Of a DNA stretch of 64,000 nucleotides, positions 42,515-50,571 are shown one piece after another. The position numbers and the translations under genes were made by a program. Source of the DNA: Bradyrhizobium sp. CCGB12 (GTDB taxonomy: Bacteria > Pseudomonadota > Alphaproteobacteria > Rhizobiales > Xanthobacteraceae); contig NZ_JANADO010000001.1 of the NCBI RefSeq assembly GCF_024199845.1, forward strand, positions 1,984,001-2,048,000. Direction: 5' to 3'. The notes beneath the pieces are model-generated. The model was given only the letters and a program-made list of their open reading frames with translations. It did not search any database and had not been told where the DNA came from. Each line of letters begins with the position of its first letter. The stretch's first letter is position 1.

Positions 42515-43357
42515 CTAGCCCAGCTCGAAGCTGGTCACGCCGAAGACGCGGTCGATACGCAGCGGCGGGATCGGCCCCGTGTACATCCGCGCCGTCTCGA
42601 ACACCGGCTTGAGCCCGAGCCCGCCCGCGAGCGCGATGGCCTCGCGATTGACGGCGGGGACATCGAGGAAGATCTCGCCGCCGTCTGCGCTCGCCAGCAA
42701 CGCCTGCATGATCGCTTCCGCGGCCGCGCGATTGTCGGCGACGAGCGGGCCGATCTTGTGGCCGGTCCGGCACGGCCGGATCACGCCCCATGCGGCGAGC
42801 TTGCCGTCGCGCAGCAACGCGCGACCGATATGTCCTGACGTGTTGATCCAGGCGCGCAGGAAGGCGCTGCGCGCGGCAGGGAAGACGGTGGCGTCATCGG
42901 CTTCAACAATTGCAAACGGGATCTTGTCGAGGGCGACGATTTCGGCGGGCGATTTCGGTGGTGCGGCCACGATGCCGCCATAGCGGATATTGGCGTAGGC
43001 GAGCTGGAAGCCGGATCTTTTGTAATTATCCTGCTGCGCGACGACGCCATCGAGCCCGATCACCCGCGCGCCCGCATGCGCGATCGCCGCGTTCCAGATG
43101 CGCAGGCCATGGCCTCTGCCGCGAAAACCTGCGCGTACGATGTAGAAGCCGAGGAAGGCGAAGCGGTCGTCGTAATTGACGCAGGAGACGGTCGCGACCG
43201 GCTCGCCGTCGATCTCGCCGACGAAGAAGCCTTGCCCATCGGGGATCGCGAAGCAGGCGGCATCGGCAAGGCCCGGATTCCAGCCCTCGGCCGCGGCCCA
43301 GTCGATGGCGACGGCAATCTCCTCGGGGCGTAAATTGCGGATCTGCAAATCGCTCAT
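42515..43357 (-). CDS. GNAT-family N-acetyltransferase, two-domain
   Basis: The 280-residue protein contains a GNAT domain in the N-terminal half: acyl-CoA motif A FYIVRAGFRGRGHGLRIWNA (about 70-90) and later LDGVVAQQDNYKRSGF. The C-terminal half repeats a GNAT-like fold without an obvious CoA motif (PF18014-like). Acceptor unknown. ATG 43357; upstream is the divergent SDR gene. Confidence 0.85.
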   Translation of the reverse strand: MSDLQIRNLRPEEIAVAIDWAAAEGWNPGLADAACFAIPDGQGFFVGEIDGEPVATVSCVNYDDRFAFLGFYIVRAGFRGRGHGLRIWNAAIAHAGARVIGLDGVVAQQDNYKRSGFQLAYANIRYGGIVAAPPKSPAEIVALDKIPFAIVEADDATVFPAARSAFLRAWINTSGHIGRALLRDGKLAAWGVIRPCRTGHKIGPLVADNRAAAEAIMQALLASADGGEIFLDVPAVNREAIALAGGLGLKPVFETARMYTGPIPPLRIDRVFGVTSFELG

Positions 43358-43464
43358 GACGGATGCTCTCGGCGGTGGACCTGGCGGCGGGTCCGGCGGT
43401 AGAAGGCCTCATGATAGGCCGGGCCTGCGGCTCGCCTCAACGGTATCACAGAGGATGATCGGTC

Positions 43465-44166
43465 ATGGCGGAGAAGGTTGCACTCGTCACCGCGGGCGGC
43501 AGCGGCATGGGCGCGGGGGCCGCGCGGCGGCTGGCAGCGGACGGGTTTGGCGTCGCGATCCTGTCGTCCTCCGGCAAGGGCGAGGCCCTGGCTGCCGAAC
43601 TCGGCGGCTTCGGCGTCACCGGCTCGAACAAGTCCAATGACGACCTGAAGCGCCTCGTCGACGGCGCACTGGCCAGATGGGGGCGGATCGACGTGCTCGT
43701 CAACAGCGCCGGCCACGGCCCGCGCGCGCCGATCACGGAGATCACCGACGAGCAGTGGCATGCCGGTCTCGATACGTATCTGCTCAACGTGATCCGTCCC
43801 ACCCGGCTGGTGACGCCGGTGATGCAGGCGCAGAAGAGCGGCGCCATCATCAACATCTCGACCGCCTGGGCGTTCGAGCCCAGCGCGATGTTTCCGACGT
43901 CGGCGGTGTTCCGGGCAGGGCTCGCCGCCTTCACGAAGATCTTCACCGATATATACGCCGCCGACAATGTCCGCATGAACAACGTGCTGCCGGGCTGGAT
44001 CGACAGCCTGCCGCAGCTGGATGCGCGCCGCGACAGCGTGCCGATGAAGCGCTACGGCAAGGTCGAGGAGGTTGCGGCGACGGTCTCGTTCCTCGCGTCC
44101 GACGGCGCGGCTTACATTACCGGCCAGAACATCCGCGTCGACGGCGGGCTGACGCGCTCGGTTTGA
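43465..44166 (+). CDS. SDR-family oxidoreductase
   Basis: The 233-residue short-chain dehydrogenase has TAGGSGMGAGAARRLA for cofactor binding (residues 9-24), NSAG near 79-82 and NISTAWAFEPSAMFPTSAVF, where the catalytic Tyr expected after S-x12 is replaced: the position reads PTSAVFRAG with no Y-x3-K. That makes it a probable inactive or divergent SDR. C-terminal GQNIRVDGGLTRS is intact. ATG follows AGAGGATGATCGGTC. Confidence 0.8.
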   Translation: MAEKVALVTAGGSGMGAGAARRLAADGFGVAILSSSGKGEALAAELGGFGVTGSNKSNDDLKRLVDGALARWGRIDVLVNSAGHGPRAPITEITDEQWHAGLDTYLLNVIRPTRLVTPVMQAQKSGAIINISTAWAFEPSAMFPTSAVFRAGLAAFTKIFTDIYAADNVRMNNVLPGWIDSLPQLDARRDSVPMKRYGKVEEVAATVSFLASDGAAYITGQNIRVDGGLTRSV

Positions 44167-44175
44167 AGCCGCGTC

Positions 44176-45336
44176 CTAGGAAGCGACGAGCCGCGCCAGC
44201 TTTGGCAGGATCTTGTAGCGCGCCATCTCATGCGGATACTCGCCGCGGTTGGCGAGCAGGACGATGCCGAGCCGCTGCGCCGGCACGAGGCCGAGATAGC
44301 CGGAGGCGTTGTTGAGGCCGCCCGGCTTGTCGACGACGGTGACGCCGGAAAGATGCACGCTCTCCCAGGCCATGCCCTGTCCGAACTTCTCGTCGACACG
44401 GAAGACCTCGCGCTGCGTCATCCGTAGGGCTTCGCGCAGATGCGGATCGATCGCCCGTCCGTCGACCGCGGCCGCAACGAAAGTCGCGAGGTCTCGCGCC
44501 GAAGAAAACATCTGGCCGGTGCCGGGAAAGTCAAAATAGCTCTGCTGGTTGCCGATCGGGCCGATCGCCGTGCCTTGATCCGAATAACCCTGGACCGCGC
44601 GCCGCATCCAGGCTTCGTCCATGACGGCGCGGTTGTCTTCGCCGCGCTCGGGGATGAAGGTGGCATTCATGGCCAGCGGGCGGAGAATGCGGTGCTGGAT
44701 CAGCTCGCGGATCGGCGTGCCGTAGCGGCGCTCGAGCACGAGCTGAAGCAGCACGTAGCCGGCATGGGTGTAGATTCGCTGCCGGCCGGGTGCGACGCCG
44801 GCGGCCGGCGCGAAGGCGTTCAGCATGGCGATGAACTGGTCGCGCTTGAACTGCTCGTCCGGCCAGGGCGGATGGTCGGTCGGCAGCAGCAGCCCCGAGG
44901 TGTGCGTGACCAGCTCGCCGACGGTGACGCGGCGGATGTACTCGCCGTTCAGCTCGGGCAGGTATTTCGGCAGGCGATCGTCAAGCCGCAGCTCGCCGCG
45001 CAGCGTGCCGAGTGCCACGAGGGTTGCCTCGAACGGCTTTCGCAGGGAGGCAAGATTGAACAGCGTGTCCGACGTCACCGGCCGTTTGGCGGCATCATCG
45101 GCGAAACCGTAGTTGAAGAACTCGACGTGGCCGCCGGCATAGAGCGCGGCGGCAAGGCCGCCCGCATGTTCCGGCGTCGCGGTCGGCGCGAGCTCGTTGG
45201 CAACGATGTCGCGCATCTGCGCGATCATGTCGGAATCCGCCGCGGCGCGGCGCGGCCAGGCAAGGGCGAGCGGAACGAGCGCTGCCCGGGCGAGCGCCCG
45301 CCGGGTGAGGTGCGATGAGGTAACAACAGACGGCAC
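44176..45336 (-). CDS. Class C beta-lactamase-like serine hydrolase
   Basis: The 386-residue exported protein (Tat-like twin-Arg TRRALARAALVPLALAWPRR) has the SxxK nucleophile motif S97-L-R-K100 and the HTSG segment at 145-148. The usual Y-x-N motif is Y189-T-H191. These proteins are peptidases, esterases or penicillin-binding-like enzymes. It starts at GTG 45336; the next in-frame ATG would remove the signal. Real beta-lactamase activity is unlikely to be inferred from this. Confidence 0.83.
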   Translation of the reverse strand: MPSVVTSSHLTRRALARAALVPLALAWPRRAAADSDMIAQMRDIVANELAPTATPEHAGGLAAALYAGGHVEFFNYGFADDAAKRPVTSDTLFNLASLRKPFEATLVALGTLRGELRLDDRLPKYLPELNGEYIRRVTVGELVTHTSGLLLPTDHPPWPDEQFKRDQFIAMLNAFAPAAGVAPGRQRIYTHAGYVLLQLVLERRYGTPIRELIQHRILRPLAMNATFIPERGEDNRAVMDEAWMRRAVQGYSDQGTAIGPIGNQQSYFDFPGTGQMFSSARDLATFVAAAVDGRAIDPHLREALRMTQREVFRVDEKFGQGMAWESVHLSGVTVVDKPGGLNNASGYLGLVPAQRLGIVLLANRGEYPHEMARYKILPKLARLVAS

Positions 45337-45450
45337 GGCTCTGACGCATGATGTGATTCACGCCCTTCTTAGCGTGAAGGGGCGGACGTCCCAATTCACG
45401 ATTGCGCGTTGTGGGTCCCGCCTTGCGGATCGCTGTTCGTAGTTTCGTAG

Positions 45451-47166
45451 CCCGGATTGCGCTTCGAGACTGGGCAAGATTCTAACATCGAGTGAAGGTA
45501 GGATTCGGCATGACGAATCGTACCTTCAAAACCGGCGTCAGGCGGGATCAGCCGAGCCTTCTGCCGGCGCGGGTGGAAGATTATGTGGCCGGCGACAATC
45601 CGGTTCGGGTGATCGAGGCTTTTGTTGCAGCGCTTGACCTCGGGAAGCTTGGCTTCCGCCATGCCGGATCGAGCGGCGGGGCTGGACAGCCACCTTATGA
45701 CCCGGCCGACCTGCTGAAGCTTTATCTTTATGGCTACCTGAACCGGATCCGGTCGTCGCGCAACCTGGAGCGCGAAGCCCGGCGCAATCTGGAACTGATC
45801 TGGCTGATGAAGCGCCTGGTGCCGGGCTATCGCACCATCGCCAAGTTCCGCCAGGAGAACTGGAAGACGCTCAAGGCGGTGAACCGGGAGTTTGTGCTGA
45901 TGCTGCGCGAACTCGGTCTGATTGGCGGAGAGGTTGTGGCGATCGACGGTGCGTTTTTTGATGGCAACGCCAGCAAGGCGAGCATCAAAACGCAGCGCAA
46001 GCTCGCCAAGCGGCTGGCGGAGATCGAGCAGGATATTGAAGCCTATGGTGCCACGCTCGAGGCCAACGACAGCGCCGAGGTGGAACGTCCACCCGCGGGG
46101 CGGGATGGCGGAGGCGATGGCAGTCGCGGCGGAGACCTCGCACAAGAGGTGGCGGCGTTGATGGCCAAGCGCGCCAGCTTGCAGGCCGATCTGGCACGAC
46201 TGGAGGAGAGCGGGCAGACGCAGCTGTCGCGAACCGATCCGGATGCCCGCCTGTTGTCGAAGAACGGCCAGGTGGTGGCAGGCTATAACGTTCAGATCGG
46301 CGTCGACGACAAGCACGCTCTGATCGCGGCGAGCGAGGTCGTCAACGACGGCAACGATAGCGGCCAGCTTTACGACATGGCCAAGGCCGCAAAGGACGAG
46401 CTTGGCGTCGAGACGCTGACGGTTCTCGCCGATACCGGCTACTACAACGGCCATACGCTCAAGGACTGCGAGGAGAACGGCATTGCCGCCTACGTTCCGC
46501 TGGCCAAGCGAACCACGCGGCTCGAAGCGCAGGATCGCATCAGCCATGAGGCGTTCGCCTACGACGCCGAAGCGGATGTCTATCGCTGTCCCGCCGGCAA
46601 GCAGCTGCGTCCCACGGACGGTCGCAAGACCAACGGCAACCGGATCGAGATCAGGTATGTCAGCCGCAAGTCAGATTGCGACGCCTGCCCGCTGCGCGCG
46701 CGCTGTGTCACCGTCAAGATCCCGACGCGCACCGTCCAGCGCTGGGAGCATGAAGCGGTGCTGGATCGGCATCGCGCGCGGATGCAGGGCGCCGAGGCCC
46801 AGATGCGCCGCCGCGCCGAACTCGCCGAACACCCCTTCGGCACCATCAAATGCCGGGCCGGCTACCGCCACTTCCTCGTCCGCGGCTTCGACAAAGTCTG
46901 TGGCGAATGGAGCCTGATGGCGCTTTGCTACAATTTCTCCCGAGTCCTCAGCATTCTCGGCCTCGACGCCTTCATGGCCTATCTGGCAAGCCGGCTTCCG
47001 CATTTGGCACTCTTGCTGCTCAACGCCATCACCGACATCACCGACATCATCACCCGGATACGGCCCGCTCCAGCGCCAATCCGAGCCCAAATCCGTCCAA
47101 TTTTCCGATATGCCGCGTAAGCCGCGCCCAAACAAATACTTGCCCAGCCTCGAAGCGTAATCCGGG
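45451..47166. mobile_element. IS1182-family insertion sequence
   Basis: Element of about 1.7 kb with one transposase gene. Near-terminal inverted repeats run from 45451 inward (CCCGGATTGCGCTTCGAGAC then TGGGCAAG) and from 47166 inward (reverse complement CCCGGATTACGCTTCGAGGC then TGGGCAAG): 28 bp with two mismatches. No clear target duplication. The outer part of these repeats also matches the chromosomal palindrome remnant at 47187-47223, so the exact ends are uncertain. Confidence 0.75.
45510..47120 (+). CDS. IS1182-family transposase
   Basis: The 536-residue DDE transposase is complete. N-terminal DUF772-like region (RQDQPSLLPARVEDYV-like start, YDPADLLKLYLYGYLNRIRSSR), catalytic Asp in VVAIDGAFFDGN (about 148), second Asp in LADTGYYNG (about 311) and Glu in AEHPFGTIKCRAG (about 440), plus a cysteine-rich DCDACPLRARC knuckle. 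This arrangement is IS1182/IS4-superfamily. ATG 45510 follows AGGTAGGA; GTG 45492 is possible. No frameshift or stop, so it may be active. Confidence 0.93.
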   Translation: MTNRTFKTGVRRDQPSLLPARVEDYVAGDNPVRVIEAFVAALDLGKLGFRHAGSSGGAGQPPYDPADLLKLYLYGYLNRIRSSRNLEREARRNLELIWLMKRLVPGYRTIAKFRQENWKTLKAVNREFVLMLRELGLIGGEVVAIDGAFFDGNASKASIKTQRKLAKRLAEIEQDIEAYGATLEANDSAEVERPPAGRDGGGDGSRGGDLAQEVAALMAKRASLQADLARLEESGQTQLSRTDPDARLLSKNGQVVAGYNVQIGVDDKHALIAASEVVNDGNDSGQLYDMAKAAKDELGVETLTVLADTGYYNGHTLKDCEENGIAAYVPLAKRTTRLEAQDRISHEAFAYDAEADVYRCPAGKQLRPTDGRKTNGNRIEIRYVSRKSDCDACPLRARCVTVKIPTRTVQRWEHEAVLDRHRARMQGAEAQMRRRAELAEHPFGTIKCRAGYRHFLVRGFDKVCGEWSLMALCYNFSRVLSILGLDAFMAYLASRLPHLALLLLNAITDITDIITRIRPAPAPIRAQIRPIFRYAA

Positions 47167-47225
47167 GTTTCTGCCGAGAGCACGAAAGGTCCCGGATTGC
47201 GCTTCGCTTCATCCGGGCTACGCGC
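47153..47225. repeat. Palindromic repeat (gtagcccggat type)
   Basis: CCCGGATTGCGCTTCGCTTC followed by ATCCGGGCTACG at 47192-47222 forms a hairpin; further left CGTAATCCGGGG extends it. The same GTAGCCCGGATTGCGCTTCG string lies at 45447-45466 on the other side of the IS, so the IS probably sits in or next to a copy of this family. Confidence 0.6.
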
Positions 47226-47237
47226 CACAAATTAAAC

Positions 47238-47304
47238 TTAGCTAATGAGCTAACAATCATTGACGTGCGATGCCGGTGGTCCTATAGTTAGCTTCATGGC
47301 TAAC
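47238..47304 (+). promoter_or_regulatory. Promoter and paired operator dyads of ArsR gene
   Basis: Two copies of one dyad flank the promoter: TTAGC-TAATGA-GCTAA at 47238-47253 and GTTAGC-TTCATG-GCTAAC at 47287-47304. Between them are TTGACG (47260-47265) and TATAGT (47283-47288), 17 bases apart, a near-consensus sigma-70 promoter. The second dyad covers the start codon. This is what an autorepressing ArsR protein would use. Confidence 0.8.
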
Positions 47305-47685
47305 CAATTATCCCGGCTCGACCAGGTCTTCTCCGCGCTCGCCGATCCCACGCGGCGGGCGATCGTGATGCGGCTTTGCGCGGGCGAGGCGTCGGTCGGC
47401 GAGCTCGCCGATCCTTTCGACATGGCGCTGCCGAGCTTCATGAAACACATCAACGTGCTGGAGACGAGCGGGCTCGTGCTGTCGGAGAAATCGGGCCGCG
47501 TGCGCACCTGCCGCCTCAGCCCGGATGCGCTGCTCGGTGCCGAAGACTGGTTCCAGCAGCAGCGCGCGATCTGGGAGGCGCGGCTCGACCGGTTCGAAGC
47601 CTATGTGATGAAGCTCAAGAAAGAGAAGGAGAGGGCGGCCGCCAGGCGGTCGTCCCGCACAACCAAACGGAAAGGTGCTGAGTGA
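47296..47685 (+). CDS. ArsR-family transcriptional regulator
   Basis: The 129-residue winged-helix regulator starts MANQLSRLDQVFSALADPTR and carries the ArsR helix-turn-helix (GEASVGELADPFDMALPSFM KHINVLE) and wing LSEKSGRVRTCRLS. No metal-binding cysteine motif is visible, as in ArsR proteins paired with SRPBCC enzymes. No Shine-Dalgarno lies before ATG 47296, and the -10 box is only about seven bases upstream, so the mRNA is probably leaderless. Its stop shares a base with the next start (TGATG). Confidence 0.9.
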   Translation: MANQLSRLDQVFSALADPTRRAIVMRLCAGEASVGELADPFDMALPSFMKHINVLETSGLVLSEKSGRVRTCRLSPDALLGAEDWFQQQRAIWEARLDRFEAYVMKLKKEKERAAARRSSRTTKRKGAE

Positions 47686-48176
47686 TGACGAATTCTGCCA
47701 ATGCCGCCTTGTCGCAATGGTCGCTCGACCGCGAGATCGTGATGTCGCGGGTGATCGACGCGCCGCGCGATCTCGTGTTCGAGGCCTGGTCCGACCCGAA
47801 ACACCTGCCGCAATGGTTCGGGCCGAAGGGGTTCAAGGTCGAGACCTTCGAGATCGACGTGCGCGTCGGCGGCGTCTGGCGCTTCAACATGATCGGCCCC
47901 GATGGCACGGTCTATCCGAACCGCATGCGCTTCCGCCGCATCGAGCGGCCCTCGCTGATGGAGATGGATCACGGCGTCGACCAGGACGAGGATCCCGGCA
48001 TGTTCCGCTTCACCGTTACCTTTGCCGAGCAGAGCAACGGCAAGACCGTTCTGATGATGCGGCAGCTGGCCTCGAGCACCGAGCAGCGCGACGGCATGAT
48101 CGGCTTTGGCGCCGTCGAATACGGCTACCAGACGCTGGACAAGCTCGCGGCCTATGTGGGCGGGATGAAGAAATAA
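47685..48176 (+). CDS. SRPBCC/AHSA1-domain protein
   Basis: A 163-residue START-like protein: VIDAPRDLVFEAWSDPKHLP QWFGPKGF and later FTVTFAEQSNGKTVLMMRQ are the classic AHSA1/CalC-type strands that bind hydrophobic ligands. Pairs of ArsR and SRPBCC proteins translated together are common; their ligand is usually unknown. GTG 47682 and ATG 47685 are both possible; the second overlaps the ArsR stop. Confidence 0.88.
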   Translation: MTNSANAALSQWSLDREIVMSRVIDAPRDLVFEAWSDPKHLPQWFGPKGFKVETFEIDVRVGGVWRFNMIGPDGTVYPNRMRFRRIERPSLMEMDHGVDQDEDPGMFRFTVTFAEQSNGKTVLMMRQLASSTEQRDGMIGFGAVEYGYQTLDKLAAYVGGMKK

Positions 48177-48260
48177 GCTTTCCGCATTATTTCGGGGGCC
48201 TCCAAGAGGCGCCCCGGAATATGCTTGGAAACGAGTGGGGGAGAGCAGTCGCCTTCGCGT

Positions 48261-48339
48261 TTATGATAGCGCGCAGCGCAATTATGACAGCGCCATAACG
48301 TAGATTTTTGTCGCGCCGTGCTACCAAATTATGACAGAA
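48261..48339. repeat. Three TTATGAyAG direct repeats upstream of 48382
   Basis: TTATGATAGCG (48261), TTATGACAGCG (48282) and TTATGACAGAA (48329) lie on the plus strand, the first two exactly 21 bases apart. They sit 40-120 bases before the start of the membrane-protein gene and could be regulator sites. No protein is assigned to them. Confidence 0.5.
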
Positions 48340-48381
48340 TTGCTACCGCTAAATGTCACATCGATTACGGCGGAGTGATTC

Positions 48382-49224
48382 ATGTTGCAGTGGCAGGCAC
48401 GGTCAAATCCCCTCGCGTGGTGGTGGGGGTCCCTGACGCTGGTCAGCGCTGCCAACATCCTCGTCTGGTTCATGCTGTACCGCGAGTTCTACCCGACGGT
48501 TGCGGGTAGCGTCGGCGGCGGCTCGGATATCGGCCTGATGTTCCTGCTCTGCGCCGCCTATGTGTTCGGCTGCGCCTTCCGCTCGGTGCTGCCGCGCGCC
48601 GACGTGCAGCGCATCTGTCTGTTCGATACCTGGCTGTCGAGCGTTTTCGTCGGCCGCACCGTCGCAACCGTGGCCGAAGTCTGCTTCGCCGCGCAATGGG
48701 CGATCATCCTGCATCAGCTAGGTCACATGACGGGTGCGGAGACCGCGGTGAACATCGCGCTCGTGATCGTGCCGATCATCATCATCGCGGAGTGCTTCTC
48801 CTGGTACGCGGTGGTGACCACCAACTTCCTCTTCAATGCGATCGAGAACTCGCTGTGGGCGGTGACCTTCTTCCTCGCCGGCATCGCGTTGTGCCGGCTG
48901 ATGCCGGAATTCCAGGGCGTGGTGCGCTGGGCGCTGATCGCCGGAATCGTGGGCATCGCCTGTTTCCTCGCCTTCCTCGTCACCGTCGACGTGCCGATGT
49001 ATCTCAGCCGCTGGCGGGCGGGGCACGCCGAGGGCGGCAAGTTCTTGGGCTTCCTCGAAGGCCTGCATGACGTCTCGACGCGCTGGGTCGTGACCCACGA
49101 CATCACGCACTGGAAGGGCGAGCTGACCTGGATGTTCTTGTATTTCAGCGCCGCGGTGTGGTCGAGCCTCGCGCTCTGCGCGCTCTACGCCATGGAAGGC
49201 TATCTCACGCGCTATCTCGCCTGA
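48382..49224 (+). CDS. Polytopic membrane protein, unknown
   Basis: The 280-residue protein has about seven or eight hydrophobic segments (e.g. LAWWWGSLTLVSAANILVWF, AVNIALVIVPIIIIAECFSW, WALIAGIVGIACFLAFLVTV and MFLYFSAAVWSSLALCALYA). Conserved-looking charged residues include HDITHWKGELTW near the C-terminal end. No family recognised. GGCGGAGTGATTC before ATG 48382 is a good ribosome site. Confidence 0.75.
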   Translation: MLQWQARSNPLAWWWGSLTLVSAANILVWFMLYREFYPTVAGSVGGGSDIGLMFLLCAAYVFGCAFRSVLPRADVQRICLFDTWLSSVFVGRTVATVAEVCFAAQWAIILHQLGHMTGAETAVNIALVIVPIIIIAECFSWYAVVTTNFLFNAIENSLWAVTFFLAGIALCRLMPEFQGVVRWALIAGIVGIACFLAFLVTVDVPMYLSRWRAGHAEGGKFLGFLEGLHDVSTRWVVTHDITHWKGELTWMFLYFSAAVWSSLALCALYAMEGYLTRYLA

Positions 49225-49229
49225 AGGCT

Positions 49230-49259
49230 AGAGCCCCGTTCCGATCGGAACGGGGCTCT
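49230..49259. terminator. Perfect 30-bp palindromic terminator
   Basis: AGAGCCCCGTTCCGA followed directly by its reverse complement TCGGAACGGGGCTCT forms a perfect 15-bp stem. It lies between convergent genes and should stop transcription in both directions. Confidence 0.75.
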
Positions 49260-49319
49260 GGATTCTTATTTGACGCGTTTTCTTGACGCGAACCGGTATC
49301 CACTTCGCTTGAAAGCGCT

Positions 49320-50531
49320 CTACTTGCCGACCAGGCTGCACTTGCTGCGGTCGAGCGGACGAAAGGCCTGGTCGGGCGGGATCGTCGCGACCAGCTTGAC
49401 GAAGTCCCACGGTCCCTTGGATTCCTCGGGCGTCTTGACCTGCACCAGATAGAGATCGTGTACCATGCGCTGGTCCTCGCGGATGCGACCGTTGGGCGTA
49501 TAGGCATCCGATACCGGCGTCGCCTTCATCTTGGCCATGACGGCCGCGCTGTCGTCCGAGTCGGTGTCCTTCACGGCTTGCAGATAGTGACGCACGGCGG
49601 AATAGACGCCGGCCTGGATTTGCGAGGGCATCGCCTTGCGGCGGGCATAGAAGGCATCGGAGAATTTCCGCGCTGCAGGCGAGACGTCCTCGAAGAACGA
49701 GGTGACGATGAGGTCGCCGCGCGTCGCCTTGAGCCCGACCGCCTCGATATCGACATTCTGGAACGACATCGGCACGATCTTCATGCCCTGATCGGCGAGC
49801 CCGAATTCCTCCGCCTGCTTGATTGCGGTCGCGTTGTCGCCGGCGACGTTGATGGCCAGGATCTTGGCGCCCGACGACTGCGCCTGAAGCAGGAACGAGC
49901 TGTAATCGGGCGTGCCGAGCTGCGCCTTGACGCTGCCGGCGACCTTGCCGCCAAGCTCGGTGATGCGAGCGCGCGCGGTCGCCTCGATCGAATGGCCGAA
50001 GGCGTAGTCGCCGGTGATGAAGAACCACGGATCCTTGCTTGTCTGCATGATGCCGGAGACCACCGCAGTCGCTGTGGAGTAGGCGTCCTGGGTCCATTGT
50101 ACGCTGCTCGGTGCGCACGCTTCATCAGTGAGCTGGTTTGCGCCGGCGCCGGAGACGAGGAAGATCTTGCCATTGCCGCGCACCAGCTCCTGCACCGCCA
50201 GCGCGGCGCCGGAGCTGCCGCCGTCTGCGATCGCCTGCACACCGTCGCTGAACCATTTGCGGGCGAGCGAGGCCGCGAGGTCCGGCTTGTTCTGGTGATC
50301 GGCCTGCAAAATCTCGATCGGCTTACCGTTGATCTTGCCGCCGAACTCCTCCGCCGCCATCCGCGCTGCCTCGAATGAGCCCGGGCCCATGGCGGTTGCA
50401 AAAATGCCGTTCATGTCGGTGAGGACGCCGATGCGGATCGCATCGCCCTTGATCTCGGCGCGCACAGCGGAGCCTGCGAGTGCCAGCGTGATCAGAAGGA
50501 TGGCGGTGGATGTCTTAGGGATCGAGGCCAT
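49320..50531 (-). CDS. ABC transporter substrate-binding protein (branched-chain/aromatic type)
   Basis: The 403-residue periplasmic protein has a signal peptide (AILLITLALAGSAVRA) and a type I (LivJ-like) fold: IRIGVLTDMNGIFATAMGPG, GKPIEILQADHQNKPDLA, and DPWFFITGDYAFGHSIEATAR. In Bradyrhizobium such proteins often serve aromatic-compound uptake. The permeases are not in the window. It ends the minus-strand aromatic operon. ATG 50531 follows AGGAAACG. Confidence 0.88.
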   Translation of the reverse strand: MASIPKTSTAILLITLALAGSAVRAEIKGDAIRIGVLTDMNGIFATAMGPGSFEAARMAAEEFGGKINGKPIEILQADHQNKPDLAASLARKWFSDGVQAIADGGSSGAALAVQELVRGNGKIFLVSGAGANQLTDEACAPSSVQWTQDAYSTATAVVSGIMQTSKDPWFFITGDYAFGHSIEATARARITELGGKVAGSVKAQLGTPDYSSFLLQAQSSGAKILAINVAGDNATAIKQAEEFGLADQGMKIVPMSFQNVDIEAVGLKATRGDLIVTSFFEDVSPAARKFSDAFYARRKAMPSQIQAGVYSAVRHYLQAVKDTDSDDSAAVMAKMKATPVSDAYTPNGRIREDQRMVHDLYLVQVKTPEESKGPWDFVKLVATIPPDQAFRPLDRSKCSLVGK

Positions 50532-50571
50532 GGCGTTTCCTGGTTTATCGTTGATTGATTTGTGCTCGCGG

